NCBI RefSeq assembly: GCF_040566545.1
Contig: NZ_JBEWZI010000007.1
Location: forward strand, 124,001 to 188,000
DNA length: 64,000 nucleotides
Source of the DNA: Uliginosibacterium flavum
GTDB taxonomy: Bacteria; Pseudomonadota; Gammaproteobacteria; Burkholderiales; Rhodocyclaceae
Direction of reading: 5' to 3'
Under the pieces are notes generated by a model. That model searched no databases, was not told where the DNA came from, and saw only the letters and a program-made list of their open reading frames with translations. Shown here one piece after another: positions 62,668-64,000 of this stretch. Made by a program: the position numbers and the translations under genes. Each line of letters opens with the position of its first letter. Position 1 is the first letter of the stretch.

Positions 62668-63243
62668 TTGAAGTCTTTTTACCGCATCTTTAGCACGGCC
62701 CTGCTCTGCGTATTGCTAGCCGCTTGCAGCCCGCAAGCGGCCAAGCAGGATCTGCCCGCACGTCCGCAGCGCGAAAGCATCCAGCGCTTCTCTCTTGAAG
62801 CCCGCATCGCCATCCGCCAGCCCGGCAGCTCCAATACCATCCGCATGAACTGGGAGCACGCCCACAACACCGATCTGATCGGCTTTGCCGGCCCACTCGG
62901 CAATCAGCTCGCCGAACTTCAGCGCGACAGCCTGGGGGCGCGCTGGATCAGTGCCGATGGCGAACGTCAGGAAGCTCGCGATGCCGATCAGCTACTTGCA
63001 CGCCTGACCGACACCCCGCTGCCGCTGGACAGCCTGGCCCTGTGGGCGCTGGGCCGTGTCAGTGATCGGGCGGAGAACGTGCAGCGTGATCCCGACAATC
63101 GCCTGCTCCTCGCCACCGACATGGGCTGGACGCTGCGGATCAGTCGTTACGAGAACGACACCCCGAACGCACTGCCCGCCATGCTGGAAATCGAGCACGA
63201 CACGTTACGCATTCGCCTCGCGATTGAAGCCTGGCAGCTATGA
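62668..63243 (+). CDS. lolB: Outer-membrane lipoprotein insertion protein LolB
   Basis: LolB accepts lipoproteins from LolA and inserts them in the outer membrane. The 191-residue precursor has a lipobox (LLAAC, cleavage before Cys). FSLEARIAIRQPGSSNTIRMNW and the exposed hydrophobic loop region follow. The TTG at 62668 has AAGGA six bases upstream; a GTG at 62650, overlapping the preceding stop, is an alternative. Its stop overlaps the ispE start (ATGA). Confidence 0.88.
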   Translation: MKSFYRIFSTALLCVLLAACSPQAAKQDLPARPQRESIQRFSLEARIAIRQPGSSNTIRMNWEHAHNTDLIGFAGPLGNQLAELQRDSLGARWISADGERQEARDADQLLARLTDTPLPLDSLALWALGRVSDRAENVQRDPDNRLLLATDMGWTLRISRYENDTPNALPAMLEIEHDTLRIRLAIEAWQL

Positions 63244-64000
63244 GTAGCGAATTCCTGCTGTGCCCGGCCCCGGCCAAGATCAACCTGTTCCTGCATGTCA
63301 CAGGACGGCGCGCCGATGGCTACCATCTGCTGCAGACGGCGTTTCGCATGCTGGATCACGGCGACACCCTCGGTTTTCGCGTCCGCGGCGATGGCGCAAT
63401 CCAGCGCCTGAGCGAAGTGCCGGGCGTGCCAGCCGAATCCGATCTGATCGTGCGCGCTGCGCGCCTGCTGCAAAGCAAGACACACTGCCGTCTGGGCGTT
63501 GACCTGCAAGTCGACAAGCACCTGCCCATGGGCGGCGGTCTGGGCGGCGGCAGCTCGGATGCGGCCACCACCCTGCTCGCCCTGAATCATTTATGGGCGC
63601 TGGATGTGCCGCGTCAAAAACTGCAATCCTGGGCCCTGGAACTGGGCGCTGACGTCCCTTTCTTCGTCTATGGACGCACCGCACTGGCCGAAGGCGTAGG
63701 CGAAGAACTTCAGCCGCTGGGCCTGTTGCCAAGCTGGTATGTCGTCATCGAACCACCCGTCAGCGTACCGACCGTAGAAATTTTTTCCGCAAAGGAATTG
63801 ACTCGCGACACCGAAGCCCTCAGAATTGCGGGCTTCGCAGTTACCGAAACGGAACAACGCCTGCTGCAAGGGCGTAATGATCTGGAGCCGGTAGCCTGTA
63901 GTCGCTACCCTGTGATTCAGAAGGCGCTAGACGCCCTGGAACCCTTCGGTAGCCCTCGCATGAGTGGTTCGGGAGCCTGTGTGTTCCTGCCGTGTGAGCG
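63240..64000 (+). CDS. ispE: 4-diphosphocytidyl-2-C-methyl-D-erythritol kinase (3' end outside window)
   Basis: Phosphorylates CDP-methylerythritol in the MEP isoprenoid pathway. The frame is open to the window edge, giving about 253 of some 280 residues. CPAPAKINLFLHVTGRRADGYH, the GHMP kinase loop PMGGGLGGGSSDAA and the terminal MSGSGACVF are visible. Coupled to lolB by ATGA overlap, the standard betaproteobacterial order. Confidence 0.94.
   Translation, partial: MSSEFLLCPAPAKINLFLHVTGRRADGYHLLQTAFRMLDHGDTLGFRVRGDGAIQRLSEVPGVPAESDLIVRAARLLQSKTHCRLGVDLQVDKHLPMGGGLGGGSSDAATTLLALNHLWALDVPRQKLQSWALELGADVPFFVYGRTALAEGVGEELQPLGLLPSWYVVIEPPVSVPTVEIFSAKELTRDTEALRIAGFAVTETEQRLLQGRNDLEPVACSRYPVIQKALDALEPFGSPRMSGSGACVFLPCE

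Overview
The window looks like a chromosomal segment of a GC-rich betaproteobacterium, probably near the Rhodocyclales or Neisseriales. This rests on gene content and order (birA-coaX-SPOR-coaE-zapD; sbp, cysTWA and cysB; rsmD-coaD-fdx; mutM-TPR-lolB-ispE) and on codon use. No rRNA, tRNA or CRISPR array was seen.

Layout. 0-8.5 kb is housekeeping: an HDOD protein, oligopeptidase A, a thioredoxin-fold periplasmic protein, a pilin-like protein, biotin ligase, two CoA-biosynthesis kinases, a SPOR protein and ZapD, closed by a strong terminator. 8.7-11 kb is a divergent lysA/lysR pair. 11-15 kb is a hybrid histidine kinase with a periplasmic binding protein. 15-23 kb is the sulfate-uptake regulon (sbp, cysTWA, cysB). 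Its two transcription units carry the same CysB-type promoter motif but are separated by unrelated genes, including proQ and a frameshifted RibD-like gene. 23-34.7 kb is a complete glycogen/maltodextrin cluster (glgA, glgC, glgP, glgB, glgX, malQ). glgA is damaged in this sequence by a 19-bp Tn5 mosaic end of the kind left by Nextera libraries, so part of glgA is probably missing from the assembly.

34.8-45 kb, between malQ and glmS, is a mosaic accessory island. It holds a HAD phosphatase-like gene, a redox operon with a divergent LysR regulator, and a graveyard of broken genes (P-type metal ATPase, type III polyketide synthase, response regulator, TnsB transposase, 5'-truncated ATPase). It ends in three 20-bp direct repeats 25 bp from the glmS stop codon, the position of a Tn7-family right end in attTn7. 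On the other side of glmS lies an attI1-like recombination site, then one gene carrying a HEPN-type motif, then an attC-like hairpin. This reads as an integron remnant that has lost its integrase.

48.7-51.7 kb holds small accessory genes. 51.8-54.2 kb holds three tandem paralogues of an unrecognised family, followed by a B12-type radical SAM protein whose start lies in a 104-bp inverted-repeat element. 56.5-64 kb returns to housekeeping: rsmD, coaD, ferredoxin, a dynamin-like GTPase, mutM, a TPR lipoprotein-pathway neighbour, lolB and the start of ispE.

Intergenic regions are rich in small palindromic repeats. At least two REPIN-like elements have GTAGGAGCGGC arms, two look-alikes have diverged arms, and a second family has a CTGAAGAG/CTCTTCAG core in at least ten places. 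In two genes the second family supplies the last codons.
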